A stretch of DNA of 64,000 nt from Candidatus Tetragenococcus pullicola (GTDB lineage: Bacteria; Bacillota; Bacilli; Lactobacillales; Enterococcaceae), in contig DXDB01000160.1 in NCBI GenBank assembly GCA_019115705.1, positions 1-64,000 of the forward strand. The letters are read 5' to 3'. The translations under genes were made by a program, and so were the position numbers. The notes below the pieces were generated by a model, which saw nothing but the letters and a program-made list of their open reading frames with translations, ran no database searches and was not told the origin of the DNA. Position 1 is the first letter of the stretch; each line of letters opens with the position of its first letter. This document shows, one piece after another, positions 29,177 through 39,093 of the stretch.

Positions 29177-30757
29177 ATGAAAATCACAAATCCCGTTTTG
29201 ACAGGATTTCATCCGGATGCTAGTGTGGTAAAAGTCGGTCAGGATTATTATTTGGCCACTTCTACTTTTGAATGGATGCCGGGAGTTGAAATCTATCACA
29301 CTAAAAATTTAGTGGATTGGCAACTGGTTAGTAATCCATTACAACAAAAAGATCAAGCCAATTTGATTGGAAATTATAATTCTGGCAGTATTTGGGCCCC
29401 TCATTTGAGTTATTCGGAAGGTAAATTTTGGCTCTTGATTACGGATGTGAAAACAGGAAATGCCTTTAAAGATACCCTTAATTATGTTTTATCCTGTGAA
29501 ACCATCGATGGTGACTGGGGAGAACCAGTTTTTATCACCGCTAGTGGTTTTGACCCAGCTTTCTTTCATGATGACGATGGTCGTCACTACATTTTGAGTA
29601 TGCTCTTTGATCACCGCTTGGAAAAACCGAACTTTTCAGGACTGGTTATGCAAGAATATGACCTCAAAGAAATGAAATTGGTCGGCAAACGAAAACATTT
29701 TTTCACAGGAACTGACCTTGGTGTCTGCGAAGGCCCTCAAATCATAAAAAAAGACGGTTACTACTACTTATTAGCAGCTGCAGGTGGGACTGGCTATTCT
29801 CATGCCGCTACGGTTTGTCGGAGTAAAGATGTCTTTGGACCCTACGAAGTTTCACCTTACCATCCCTTACTAACCAGTAAACCAGATCCGACGTTGCCGT
29901 TACAAAAGAGTGGGCATGCTTCTTTTATCGAAGTAACCAAAGACGAATGGTATATCTCCCATATTTGTGCGCGTCCTTTAACCCAGCGAGGCGCTTGTGT
30001 GTTAGGACGTGAAACAGCCTTACAACCGATTGAATGGATTGACGGCTGGCCTCGTTTAACAAACGGAACCATTTATCCAGATTTAGAAATCGTAGCACCA
30101 AGTATTGCTAAAAATGTTGTGCAAACAAACGATCATTCGACCTCTTGTGATTTTTCAGAAAAAACAATACCGACTTATTTCAAGTCCTTACGCCGTCCTA
30201 TGGAAGAAAAGACGAGTTTGACCGATTGTCCGGGTTATTTACGCTTGTATGGCGAACAAAGCCTTACAAGTGTTCACAATCAGACGATAGTCGTCCGTCG
30301 TTTTCAAGATTTCTCTTTTAAAGTGGAAACTGAGATGACCTTTGATCCCGATAATTTTCAACAAATGGCGGGTCTTACTTTGTTCTATGATACGGATAAT
30401 TGGCATTATCTGCATGTTTCTTATGATGAGGACTTAGAAAGTCGCTACATTCAGTTGGAAACTGATGAATTAAACCAATTTTCCTATGCATCAGAAAGAA
30501 TCCCAATCAAAGAAAATGCCCCGATTCAATTAGTTGTTGAAGTCGATCATGACAAGGCACAATTTTATTTTGGAACCTCAGAAAAACTTAAAAAAATTGG
30601 AGACACAGTTGCTGTAGATACGCTAAGTGATGATTTTATTAAAGCCAATGGCAAGCTCGCCTTTACTGGGGCAATGGTAGGTATATGTGCTCAAGATATG
30701 GATGATCATAGTTCCTATGCAGATTTCAGCTACTTTAATTATACGAGTAAAAACTAA
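29177..30757 (+). CDS. GH43 family (beta-xylosidase/arabinofuranosidase type) with C-terminal concanavalin-like domain
   Basis: NPVLTGFHPDASVVKVGQDYYLATSTFEWMPGVEIYHTKNLVDW; FDPAFFHDDDGRHYI; TGTDLGVCEGPQIIKKDGYYYL. Confidence 0.93.
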   Translation: MKITNPVLTGFHPDASVVKVGQDYYLATSTFEWMPGVEIYHTKNLVDWQLVSNPLQQKDQANLIGNYNSGSIWAPHLSYSEGKFWLLITDVKTGNAFKDTLNYVLSCETIDGDWGEPVFITASGFDPAFFHDDDGRHYILSMLFDHRLEKPNFSGLVMQEYDLKEMKLVGKRKHFFTGTDLGVCEGPQIIKKDGYYYLLAAAGGTGYSHAATVCRSKDVFGPYEVSPYHPLLTSKPDPTLPLQKSGHASFIEVTKDEWYISHICARPLTQRGACVLGRETALQPIEWIDGWPRLTNGTIYPDLEIVAPSIAKNVVQTNDHSTSCDFSEKTIPTYFKSLRRPMEEKTSLTDCPGYLRLYGEQSLTSVHNQTIVVRRFQDFSFKVETEMTFDPDNFQQMAGLTLFYDTDNWHYLHVSYDEDLESRYIQLETDELNQFSYASERIPIKENAPIQLVVEVDHDKAQFYFGTSEKLKKIGDTVAVDTLSDDFIKANGKLAFTGAMVGICAQDMDDHSSYADFSYFNYTSKN

Positions 30758-30873
30758 AAATTTTTATTAAAAACGTATTTCTTTCGAGAAAGGATAAACA
30801 CTTGGTATAACAGTTTTTGAGAGACTGTCATTATGGATAGCGCTAATTGCCCAGAAGAATACCAATTTATTTT

Positions 30874-30940
30874 ATTCATCATTGTGAAACTCTCCGAAAT
30901 GATCACCTTTCAATCAAATGAGAGAGTTCCAATGATGAAT
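30874..30940 (+). terminator. Long hairpin terminator after GH43
   Basis: ATTCATCATTGTGAAACTCTC ... GAGAGTTCCAATGATGAAT then TTGTTTTTT. Confidence 0.7.
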
Positions 30941-30978
30941 TTGTTTTTTGACGCATAAAAGTTGAAAGGAGTTTGAGA

Positions 30979-33066
30979 ATGAAAAAAATTAGTAGTTTTG
31001 AGTGTGGCGATATGTTGGTCAACTATTATCAAAATCCTATTGGGGGCGTCGAGTGGATCATTGTTCCTAAAAAGAAAGCGAGTCAAGTCTGTTTGCCTAT
31101 AAAGAAAAAATTTGACTCATTGATTCAAGTCAAGCTTTTGGGTGATGACTATCCCAAAGGCTTTGCAACAGGTAGTAGCATGCGTAATAGTGAGACCGTT
31201 AAAAGTTTGAAATATGTCCATTAAACGGTAACAGATGAGAGACAATTTTTAGAAATTACCACAGAAATGCGCGATAAACATGGCAATCTTTATAGCCATT
31301 TTGCTCATTGGGAGAAGGGATCGACTGTTATTGAGACGTGGATTCAATTTGAAAATACTAGCAATAAAGTTCAAACGTTAGAGTTTTTGGATAGTTTTTC
31401 CTTAAGTAATTTATCGCCTTTTGGAGAACAAAATCAACCAGGAAATCTCTGGATGACACGTTATCGAAGTAAATGGAGTATGGAAGGGAAAAAAGAAAAA
31501 CGGCGAATTGAAGATTTTGAATTGGAACCTTCTTGGAAACCATCAGGGGCTGGTATCGAAAAATTTGGACAAGTGGGCTCAATGCCTGTTCGTGGCTATT
31601 TTCCTGAGATGTTTTTGACAGATGAAAAAGAAGAAGTCACTTGGGGTGTACAACTCTGTCAACCAGGTTCATGGCAGCTTTTAGCCTATCGATTAGATGA
31701 AGATTTGTGTTTATCAGGAGGCTTAGGTGACTATGATTTTGGGCATTGGAAAAAGTCTGTTGGAAAAGGGGAATCTTTTACGACAGCTAAGGCGTATTTA
31801 ACGGTGGGAATAGGCGAAGAGTCAACTGTTTCACAACGTTTAACTGACTACCAAAAAAAGGCAATGGCTAAAAGAAATCATCCCTTAGAAACAGAACTGC
31901 CCATTGTGTTTAATGAATTTTGTACGACTTGGGGCAAGCCATCAGAAGCGTCTATTTTAGCTGACTTAAAGGCTTTGCGCGGACGAAAAATTACCTACTA
32001 TGTGATCGATGCTGGTTGGTACGCTGATGAAATCAAAGGATGGGAAAAAAATGTCGGTGACTGGAAAGTAAACGACCGTCAATTTCCAAATGGTCTGGCA
32101 CCAGTTATTCAACAAATTCGTGCGGCAGGAATGATTCCAGGTATTTGGTTTGAAATGGAAACTGTGGGAAGAGATGCAGTTGCCTTTAAAGAAAGTGCGC
32201 ATCAATTAAAACGCGGGGGTGCTCCTATCACAACGGGAGATCGTCGCTTTTGGAACATGCGTGATCCTTGGGTACAAGAATATCTACATAAGAAAATGCT
32301 TGACTTCTTGAAAGAAAATGGCATCGGTTATCTAAAAATTGATTACAATGATAATTTTGGTGTAGGTTTTGATGGCGAAGAGTCAGAGGGCGAAGAAAGT
32401 CGTCAAGCCTTAGAAGCAACGTTAGCTTTCTTTGATAAAATCCAAGCACAAATGCCGGACCTAATTATCGAAAATTGTTCTTCTGGAGGACATCGCCTCG
32501 TTGCTCCTTTCCTTGAGCGGTCCGATGTGTCAAGTTTTTCGGACGCACATGAAGCAAGCTGTATCCCCCTTATTGCGGCCAATATGCATGAGTTGATTTT
32601 ACCGCAACAAAGTTTGATCTGGGCAGTTATCAGAAAGAGCGATTCCTTATCTCGGATTACTTATACAATGAATGCGACTTTTTTAGGCAGAATGTGTTTA
32701 TCAGGCGATATTCATCAGTTATCTAAAGAGCAATGGCAATCTATCGATGAGGGATTGGCTTTTTATCAAAAAATAAGACCGATTATCCGTGAAGGGCGAA
32801 GCAAACGTTATGGTAATGCGATTTGTTCCTATAGAAATCCTGAGGGTAATCAAGCAGTGCTGCGATATGGAAAAAAAGGACAAGAAGCCTTTGTGACCGT
32901 CCATCATTTTACAGGTGAAAATGAAGTGACCATCCCCTTAAACGGAAATTATCAAATGGCAGATACGTATGGTCATTGTCAAAAGGTTTCTGTGGATCAA
33001 AATACTTGTCATTTGAAGTTTGAAAAAAACTTTCAAGCCCTTACTATTTTGTTGAAAAAAGCATAG
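30979..33066 (+). pseudogene. GH36/clan-D alpha-galactosidase-like gene interrupted by one in-frame TAA (31222-31224)
   Basis: ORFs 30973-31224 and 31267-33066 are in the same frame; translation across gives KSLKYVH*TVTDERQFLEITTEMRDKHGNLY. Motifs YYVIDAGWYAD, YLKIDYNDNFG, ENCSSGGHR. Confidence 0.85.
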
Positions 33067-33201
33067 AAATAAGTTTAGCTAACTTTTTTTCGTTTTTTAA
33101 AAAAAGGAGCGTTTATTTTCAAAGAGTCACATGAATAAATAAAAAGGATGAGCTATACTTGGTTATAAATAATTTTTTACTTAAGAAAGGAAAGGTAAAT
33201 C

Positions 33202-34149
33202 ATGGCCTACTTATTTGTACATTTCAAGGAAAAACGAGAACCGGACGGAGAACAGGTTTATTTTGGAATTAGTCAAGATGGTTTTCATTGGCAAGCTGTG
33301 AATGATGCCAAACCAGTCTTATGGAACTATTTTGGAGATAAAGGCGTTCGAGATATGACGATTACCAAAACAAAAGAAGGACGTTACGTTATCTTGGCGA
33401 CTGACCTGAGCTTGTCTTATGGAATGATTGGGAAATATCAAGATTCTTGGCAAAAAATCAAAGAATTGGGAAGCTCGGATTTAATCAAGTGGGAATCTGA
33501 AGATTTGATTCATTGGAGTCTTTCTAAACCAGTAACAGTGGGCGATGAATCTTTGGGATGTTGTTGGGCTCCTGACATTATTTGGGATCGAAAAACAAAC
33601 GACTATATTGTGCACTGGTCATCGCCTCAAAAAATAGATGGTTATCAGAAAATGGCCATTTATTATGCGCGAACAAAAGATTTTAAGAATTTCACAGAGC
33701 CTAAGGTACTCTATGAAAAAGCCGATGGTAGTGTCATTGATTCGGCTATTTATGAAGAAGACGGTCGCTATTATCTTTTTGTGAAGAGTGATGAAAATCC
33801 GACCACTTTATTACTTTTAAGTTCAGAAGATATTGCAGGTCCTTATAAACGTGTGGAAGCTTTTGATCAAAAAATGAAAAAAATTGAACAAGGTCTCTAT
33901 GAAGCGCCAACTGCAGTAAAACTCAAAGATGATAAGTGGTATCTTTTCTTAGATTATTATGGCGCTACGACTGCTTCTGGTCATGGCTATGTTCCTTTTG
34001 TCGCCAATAGTTTAGCACTCGGTAATTTCGAGCGTTGCGATGTCGATTTTTCTTTCCCATATGGGTTTAAACATGGTACGATTATTGAAATTTCTGATGA
34101 AGAATTTAAGCGATTAGAAACGTATCAAAAAACAAGTGATGAACGGTAA
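33202..34149 (+). CDS. GH43-like five-bladed beta-propeller glycosidase
   Basis: VRDMTITKTKEGRYVILATDLS, CCWAPDIIWDRKTNDYIVHWSS, LYEAPTAVKLKDDKWYLFLDYYG. Confidence 0.85.
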   Translation: MAYLFVHFKEKREPDGEQVYFGISQDGFHWQAVNDAKPVLWNYFGDKGVRDMTITKTKEGRYVILATDLSLSYGMIGKYQDSWQKIKELGSSDLIKWESEDLIHWSLSKPVTVGDESLGCCWAPDIIWDRKTNDYIVHWSSPQKIDGYQKMAIYYARTKDFKNFTEPKVLYEKADGSVIDSAIYEEDGRYYLFVKSDENPTTLLLLSSEDIAGPYKRVEAFDQKMKKIEQGLYEAPTAVKLKDDKWYLFLDYYGATTASGHGYVPFVANSLALGNFERCDVDFSFPYGFKHGTIIEISDEEFKRLETYQKTSDER

Positions 34150-34259
34150 AAAGACGTTAAACGAGAAAATATGAAGGTACCATTCACGACCCAATCAGTC
34201 GCTATGCTAGAAGATAGCCTTGCTTAAAGTTACCCGTACATTGTAACGATAGAAACTCT

Positions 34260-34296
34260 AAAAACCCCTCTTGTCTATTTGGCAAGAGGGGTTTTG
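34260..34296. terminator. Bidirectional terminator between convergent genes
   Basis: AAAAACCCCTCTTG...CAAGAGGGGTTTT. Confidence 0.85.
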
Positions 34297-34311
34297 GATG
34301 AGTAACACGCA

Positions 34312-35757
34312 TTAACTCTGTTCTCGGAATTGCGTAGGACTTTTACCATAGTAATTACTAAACACTTTATTAAAATGATGGGTACCAATATAGCCGGTTT
34401 CATCCGCAATTTCATAGATGCGTTTATTGGTATTCAGTAAAAGATTTTTGGCTTCTTTCATACGAAAATCGGTTTGAAAAGCCTTAAAGCTCGTTCCTGT
34501 ATGCTTTTTGAAATAGGCAGATACATAAGATTTATTTTTATGAACGAGTGCAGCCAATTCCTCTAAGGAAATATCACGAGCATAATTTTTTTTGATATAT
34601 TTTTTTAAAATAAATATATCTTCTGGGACATCTAAGCTCACGGCGTTTCCATGAGTGACCAAAATTTCTTCATATTGGTGCAAAACTACTTGCTGGTAGG
34701 AATCAAAAGTTAATTCATTTTCCCAAGTAGCAATCATTAATTTGCTTTTTTCCTTGGTCAATTCTAGTTTTTTCAATTTAGAACTCAACTGTTTTAATAC
34801 CTGAGAATGTAAGACAGCCATATTTTTGAAAAAGAGTAGTAAGTCATAGTTTGAATGGCTACATTCTTTTTGCATCAAGCTTTTTAGATATTCTAGGATC
34901 ATTCGTGAATCAGCATTTTGTTTGATGAGATCTAGTAAATATTCGTGACTTATTTCAGAAAAATTGCTAGTTTCTTTAGGAATCATTGAGAAAAACTGTT
35001 GATTACGCTCCCGTTGAATCTCCCCAAGAATAAAATAAATTTCATTCAAATGATTAAACCCTTTGGAAGCAACGAAATGCCAATTAGGATAGAATTTTTG
35101 CAAGTAATAGACTTCGACTTGCCAATCAATTCGTTCAGGACCTTCTAAAAGAAAATAAATTGAATTTGTCTTGATTTCAAAAGAAATGGCAGTTTTATAG
35201 ACTCGAAATATCTTTTCCCAAAAAGATTGTATGGCTACTTGATCTGCGTTTGTCTTCTGAATGTATAAAATACAAAGATTTTGTTTGTCGTCTTCCATCG
35301 TCAAATGATTTAATTTTGGTAATTTTTTTCCATAGAAAAACTGCTGAAGTTGTTCTTTAAGAATAAAGTGGTCTAAATTTTGTTTTTCATTCAATGAAAG
35401 TTCAGCCTTGGCCAATGCCGCAATCAAGTGTTCTTCATCGATAGGTTTTACTAGATAATTATCTATTTTATAAGTGATAGCTGCCTGTGCATATTCAAAA
35501 TCGCGAAAAGCTGTTAGAAAGATAATCGGAATGGCCTTTTTGGCTTCTCTAATTTTTTGAGCTAATTGAATGCCATCCATTTGTGGCATTTCAATGTCAG
35601 TCAAAACGATGTCAACTTCATGTTCTTGAAGAAACTTCCAAGCTTCTAGACCATTTTGCACAATTCCTTCGACTTGATACTTTAGATAATCACGTAGCAT
35701 GGCTTGAATACCTTTACCAATGATTGGTTCATCATCGACAATCAATAATCTAATCAA
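34312..35757 (-). CDS. YesN-like response regulator (REC + AraC HTH); probable TTG start at 35757
   Basis: LLIVDDEPIIGKG, IVLTDIEMPQMDG, C-term AraC HTH (IYEIADETGYIGTHHFNKVFSNYYGKSPTQFR). Confidence 0.9.
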   Translation of the reverse strand: MIRLLIVDDEPIIGKGIQAMLRDYLKYQVEGIVQNGLEAWKFLQEHEVDIVLTDIEMPQMDGIQLAQKIREAKKAIPIIFLTAFRDFEYAQAAITYKIDNYLVKPIDEEHLIAALAKAELSLNEKQNLDHFILKEQLQQFFYGKKLPKLNHLTMEDDKQNLCILYIQKTNADQVAIQSFWEKIFRVYKTAISFEIKTNSIYFLLEGPERIDWQVEVYYLQKFYPNWHFVASKGFNHLNEIYFILGEIQRERNQQFFSMIPKETSNFSEISHEYLLDLIKQNADSRMILEYLKSLMQKECSHSNYDLLLFFKNMAVLHSQVLKQLSSKLKKLELTKEKSKLMIATWENELTFDSYQQVVLHQYEEILVTHGNAVSLDVPEDIFILKKYIKKNYARDISLEELAALVHKNKSYVSAYFKKHTGTSFKAFQTDFRMKEAKNLLLNTNKRIYEIADETGYIGTHHFNKVFSNYYGKSPTQFREQS

Positions 35758-37510
35758 CTTTTTTTCCCTCCTTGGGAAGTAAAATACGAATAAGTGTCCA
35801 TTCATTTTTTCGAGAGTGAATCTTTAATCCATAATCTTTCCCATAATGATGCTGAATACGCATATGGACCACTCCTAATCCTAGATGGTTCGAAGGAGAG
35901 GAGAGTTGTTCATTCAATTTTGTAATTTCTTTTTCACTAAGACCAACCCCATTGTCAAAAATTTCAATAACGGCCACATCGGTTTCTAGGTATCCATTTA
36001 CAGTGATAATTCCTTGGTTACTTTTTTCTTTTAACCCATGTTTTACCGAATTTTCAATTAATGGTTGCAAGGTCAAACGTGGAATCTGCATTCTTTTAAT
36101 TCCTTCTTCAAAGTCTATTTGGTAAGAAATTTCCCCTTCGTAGCGAACATTGATCAACTCTAGGTAATCGACGATATTTTTTATTTCTTCATTGACAGTT
36201 ACTAATTCTTGATCGGTATTTCGTAAGACATATTCTAATTGATTGGATAAATGTTGAACCATTTTGGCTACTTGCATGTCTTCATTTATCAAGGCGCTCA
36301 TTCGAATGACTTCAAGCGTGTTGTATAGATAATGGGGTTGAAGTTGACTCTTGAGTGATTTTAATTCACTTTCTTTTTGTTTAACCTCTGCGATACGTAG
36401 TCTTTTGTTGTTATCATAAAGATCGACAAGCATTTGGTTAATTTGACGGGAAAGAAACCGCACTTCATTATCAGGTATTTTGCTCGTATCAATCAAAGAC
36501 ATCTCATTTTGGATTTTACCAATTTCAGTGACTAGCGTTTCTACAGGCTGAATTAGAATTTTATCTAACAACCGATAGATTGTATAGGGAATCATGGTCG
36601 CAATAAAAAGACTGAACAGTATAAAAAACCAATACTTAGGCTGATTCCAAATAACACTGCTTGTGGCATGCTGGCTTGTGATGATTTCAAAGCTTTTCAA
36701 GTAATTAGAAGGACTAAAAGAATTCTTAATGCTGTGATCCCGCTTTTTTTGATAAGCTTCTAACAGTTCGTTTTTTGAAAAGTTTAGATATCGTTGGGTT
36801 CGTTCCGGTGAATAAATGACCCGATCATTGTACAAAAGAAAGTAATCTAGCTGGTTGTAGGCAGTATTTGTTGAAAGTATCTGTTCAATTTTTTCTGGTT
36901 TAATAAATAAAAAAATGGTTCCAACATAGGCTTTTGAAGGTAACTGTTCTTTTAGTAAGTTAGGATCATAAATATTTCTAGAAATAACGATTAACGACTG
37001 CTGTTCCCCAAAAGTCTCTTGAATCTTTAAGGGACGAATCAAAATGGTACGTTTGGTAGGGTCAATGTGGCCATAGGATCGGTCATAAACTTTATTATTA
37101 AAGCTACTTCTTGTTTCAATAAATTGTTCCAATTTGTTGTTTTGAAAGGTAACTCCTTCTATTTCTGAATGGCTAGAAAGAATGCTAGACAAGGTAGAAC
37201 GAATATAGGAATCTGATAGTTCATTTTTTTTAGTTGCACTGTTAAAGCTTTGTGTCAGTAGCCGTGTCTGTGTTTCATAATCTTGAAATAAATCATGGAT
37301 TTGGTTGACAGATAGTTGACGATTACTCTCAAAATAATCATTATTTCTAGTTTCTGTTTCTTTGACATATAAGAGTAGAAAGCTTAAACACAAAATTAAA
37401 ATAGGGAGCAAACAAATTAACACGATTACGCGAAAAACAGAAACTGAAATTTGTTCATTGACCAAACCTAGCACCAAACGATTTTTAAGAGAGCGCTCTT
37501 TATTTTTCAT
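35750..37510 (-). CDS. YesM-like sensor histidine kinase (His_kinase/HATPase)
   Basis: LKSQLQPHYLYNTLEVIRMSALI; LTLQPLIENSVKHGL; VIEIFDNGVGLS. Confidence 0.93.
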   Translation of the reverse strand: MKNKERSLKNRLVLGLVNEQISVSVFRVIVLICLLPILILCLSFLLLYVKETETRNNDYFESNRQLSVNQIHDLFQDYETQTRLLTQSFNSATKKNELSDSYIRSTLSSILSSHSEIEGVTFQNNKLEQFIETRSSFNNKVYDRSYGHIDPTKRTILIRPLKIQETFGEQQSLIVISRNIYDPNLLKEQLPSKAYVGTIFLFIKPEKIEQILSTNTAYNQLDYFLLYNDRVIYSPERTQRYLNFSKNELLEAYQKKRDHSIKNSFSPSNYLKSFEIITSQHATSSVIWNQPKYWFFILFSLFIATMIPYTIYRLLDKILIQPVETLVTEIGKIQNEMSLIDTSKIPDNEVRFLSRQINQMLVDLYDNNKRLRIAEVKQKESELKSLKSQLQPHYLYNTLEVIRMSALINEDMQVAKMVQHLSNQLEYVLRNTDQELVTVNEEIKNIVDYLELINVRYEGEISYQIDFEEGIKRMQIPRLTLQPLIENSVKHGLKEKSNQGIITVNGYLETDVAVIEIFDNGVGLSEKEITKLNEQLSSPSNHLGLGVVHMRIQHHYGKDYGLKIHSRKNEWTLIRILLPKEGKKVD

Positions 37511-38825
37511 TATTCGCTTCCTCTCTTTGATGCTCAAATTCATTTTGTAATTGTTCAGCTACTTTTTCTTTGGGAATTTCTCCAACCATATATTGGTATA
37601 ATAATTGGTTTTGTATCGTAAAAAATTGATACAAATACGAAATCTCGGCAAAAGGCAAGGCGTTTCCTATCACTTTGTTTGGCGCGAGCTGTTTATCAAA
37701 ACGCAGTATTCGTTTCTCAATATTTTCGGGAATGTTTTCTGGCGTTGTACTTAGCTTTGGAGCGAACACTTGAAAATTGGAGAAAATTTCTTGACTTTCC
37801 TCGGAGTAATAAAACACTAAGAAATCCAGTAGGGCTTCTTTTTTGTCCGGATCATTCATTGCACTTTTGGAAAGGCCCCACCCGCTAGGAAACGCATTAT
37901 TAATAACATAAGTTGAGTTCTCTTCTTTTCCAGGCATTAGAAAATAATCAAGTTGAAAATAAGTGGAATCGCTGACAACAGGTTCAATAAAACTACTGGT
38001 AATGAGCATAGCTGTTTTACGATTTTGAAAATCGCTGATAGCCCCTGCTTCGGTCGTTGATTGCCAATTATTAGATGAATAATTGGAGACAAGTTCCTTT
38101 TCTTTTTCAAATAAAGCAAGATAGTCGTCAGAAAAAGAAAGGCTTCCTTGATCTAACTGTTGAAAAAAAGTCGGCTGTTCTTGTATAAATTCCCCCAAAA
38201 GCATGGTAAATAAGGTCTGAATCGTTCGATAATTGGCTCCGGAAAAACCTAATGGGACAATATTATTACCTTTCAACGTTTGACAGATGGTTAAAAAGTC
38301 ATCATAAGATTTAGGAGTTGTTAAACCCAACTCATGAAAGAGTTGTTTATTGTAATAGATTCGATAGTATTGGGATGTTGAAAACGAACGCGTCGGAGCT
38401 AACCAAATATTGTTCGTGTGGTCAAGGATTAATTCATTTTTATTAATAGTTGAAACAAGCTCTTGAGGATAAGGTGTAATAATATCTAAATAATTTGCTG
38501 TTTGAAAATCAGAAAGTTCAATGAGATCTGGCCAAGCGTCGGTCAGATAGAGATTTTTTTCTTCAGTTACAGGAAAATTTTGCTCTTGCAAGGTACTTGA
38601 AATAATCTTGATGTTCGGATTTTTCTCTTGGTAGGTTTGAATGATCGTATCCATTACCTTTGAGAATGTGGGGTCAGACGTTTGATAAGAAATGGTCAAC
38701 TTTTTTTCTAAAGTCATGGTTTCCTTGTCAGGTGTTACTGTGCGATTTAGAAAAAGAACGAATAGACTTAAGACAATCAAAGTTACGAGGATTGTCGTTT
38801 TTATATTACGATAGTTTGATTTCAT
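37500..38825 (-). CDS. Extracytoplasmic sugar-binding-protein-like accessory sensor, membrane-anchored (no lipobox)
   Basis: SBP family 1 features (TIIQTYQEKNPNIKIISS, AMLITSSFIEPV, FPSGWGLSKSAMNDPDKKEALLDFL); N-terminal hydrophobic anchor without Cys; overlaps HK gene. Confidence 0.82.
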   Translation of the reverse strand: MKSNYRNIKTTILVTLIVLSLFVLFLNRTVTPDKETMTLEKKLTISYQTSDPTFSKVMDTIIQTYQEKNPNIKIISSTLQEQNFPVTEEKNLYLTDAWPDLIELSDFQTANYLDIITPYPQELVSTINKNELILDHTNNIWLAPTRSFSTSQYYRIYYNKQLFHELGLTTPKSYDDFLTICQTLKGNNIVPLGFSGANYRTIQTLFTMLLGEFIQEQPTFFQQLDQGSLSFSDDYLALFEKEKELVSNYSSNNWQSTTEAGAISDFQNRKTAMLITSSFIEPVVSDSTYFQLDYFLMPGKEENSTYVINNAFPSGWGLSKSAMNDPDKKEALLDFLVFYYSEESQEIFSNFQVFAPKLSTTPENIPENIEKRILRFDKQLAPNKVIGNALPFAEISYLYQFFTIQNQLLYQYMVGEIPKEKVAEQLQNEFEHQREEANNEK

Positions 38826-38985
38826 AGTTATGCTTCCTCTTCAATCTTTTCATGAAAAGTATAACAAACCTCTTAATGGATGTCGAATACGGTTTTAAGT
38901 AATGATGGCACTTTCTATATAAAATGAGAGCGCTTTTTGAATTATCTAAAAAAAAGAGTCCTTCTTCTAAAAAAAGAATACACAA

Positions 38986-39001
38986 ATAAAACGATTGCAA
39001 T
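38986..39001 (+). promoter_or_regulatory. Possible CcpA cre-like site (ATAAAACGATTGCAAT)
   Basis: Near-match to WTGNAANCGNWNNCA upstream of the ABC permease operon; one core mismatch. Confidence 0.3.
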
Positions 39002-39093
39002 GTATACTCAAGATGTTCTTTAAAAAAACTTTACTTTTTGAGAAATGCACGAGGAGGATAGCAGAAAAAATATAGTTATAAGGAGGAAATATT

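Noticed and set aside
30801-30825. TTGGTATAACAGTTTTTGA as a sigma-54 promoter upstream of the interrupted GH36
   Set aside because: Spacing from GG is too long and the -12 GC is absent (GA).
31267-33066. Treating 31267-33066 as an independent intact CDS
   Set aside because: Its ATG falls mid-domain (TTEMRDKHG) and is in the same frame as the upstream ORF, so it is the 3' part of an interrupted gene.
38926-38942. TGAGAGCGCTTTTTGA upstream of the SBP/ABC divergent region as a cre site
   Set aside because: Right half (CA) missing; only a weak partial match.
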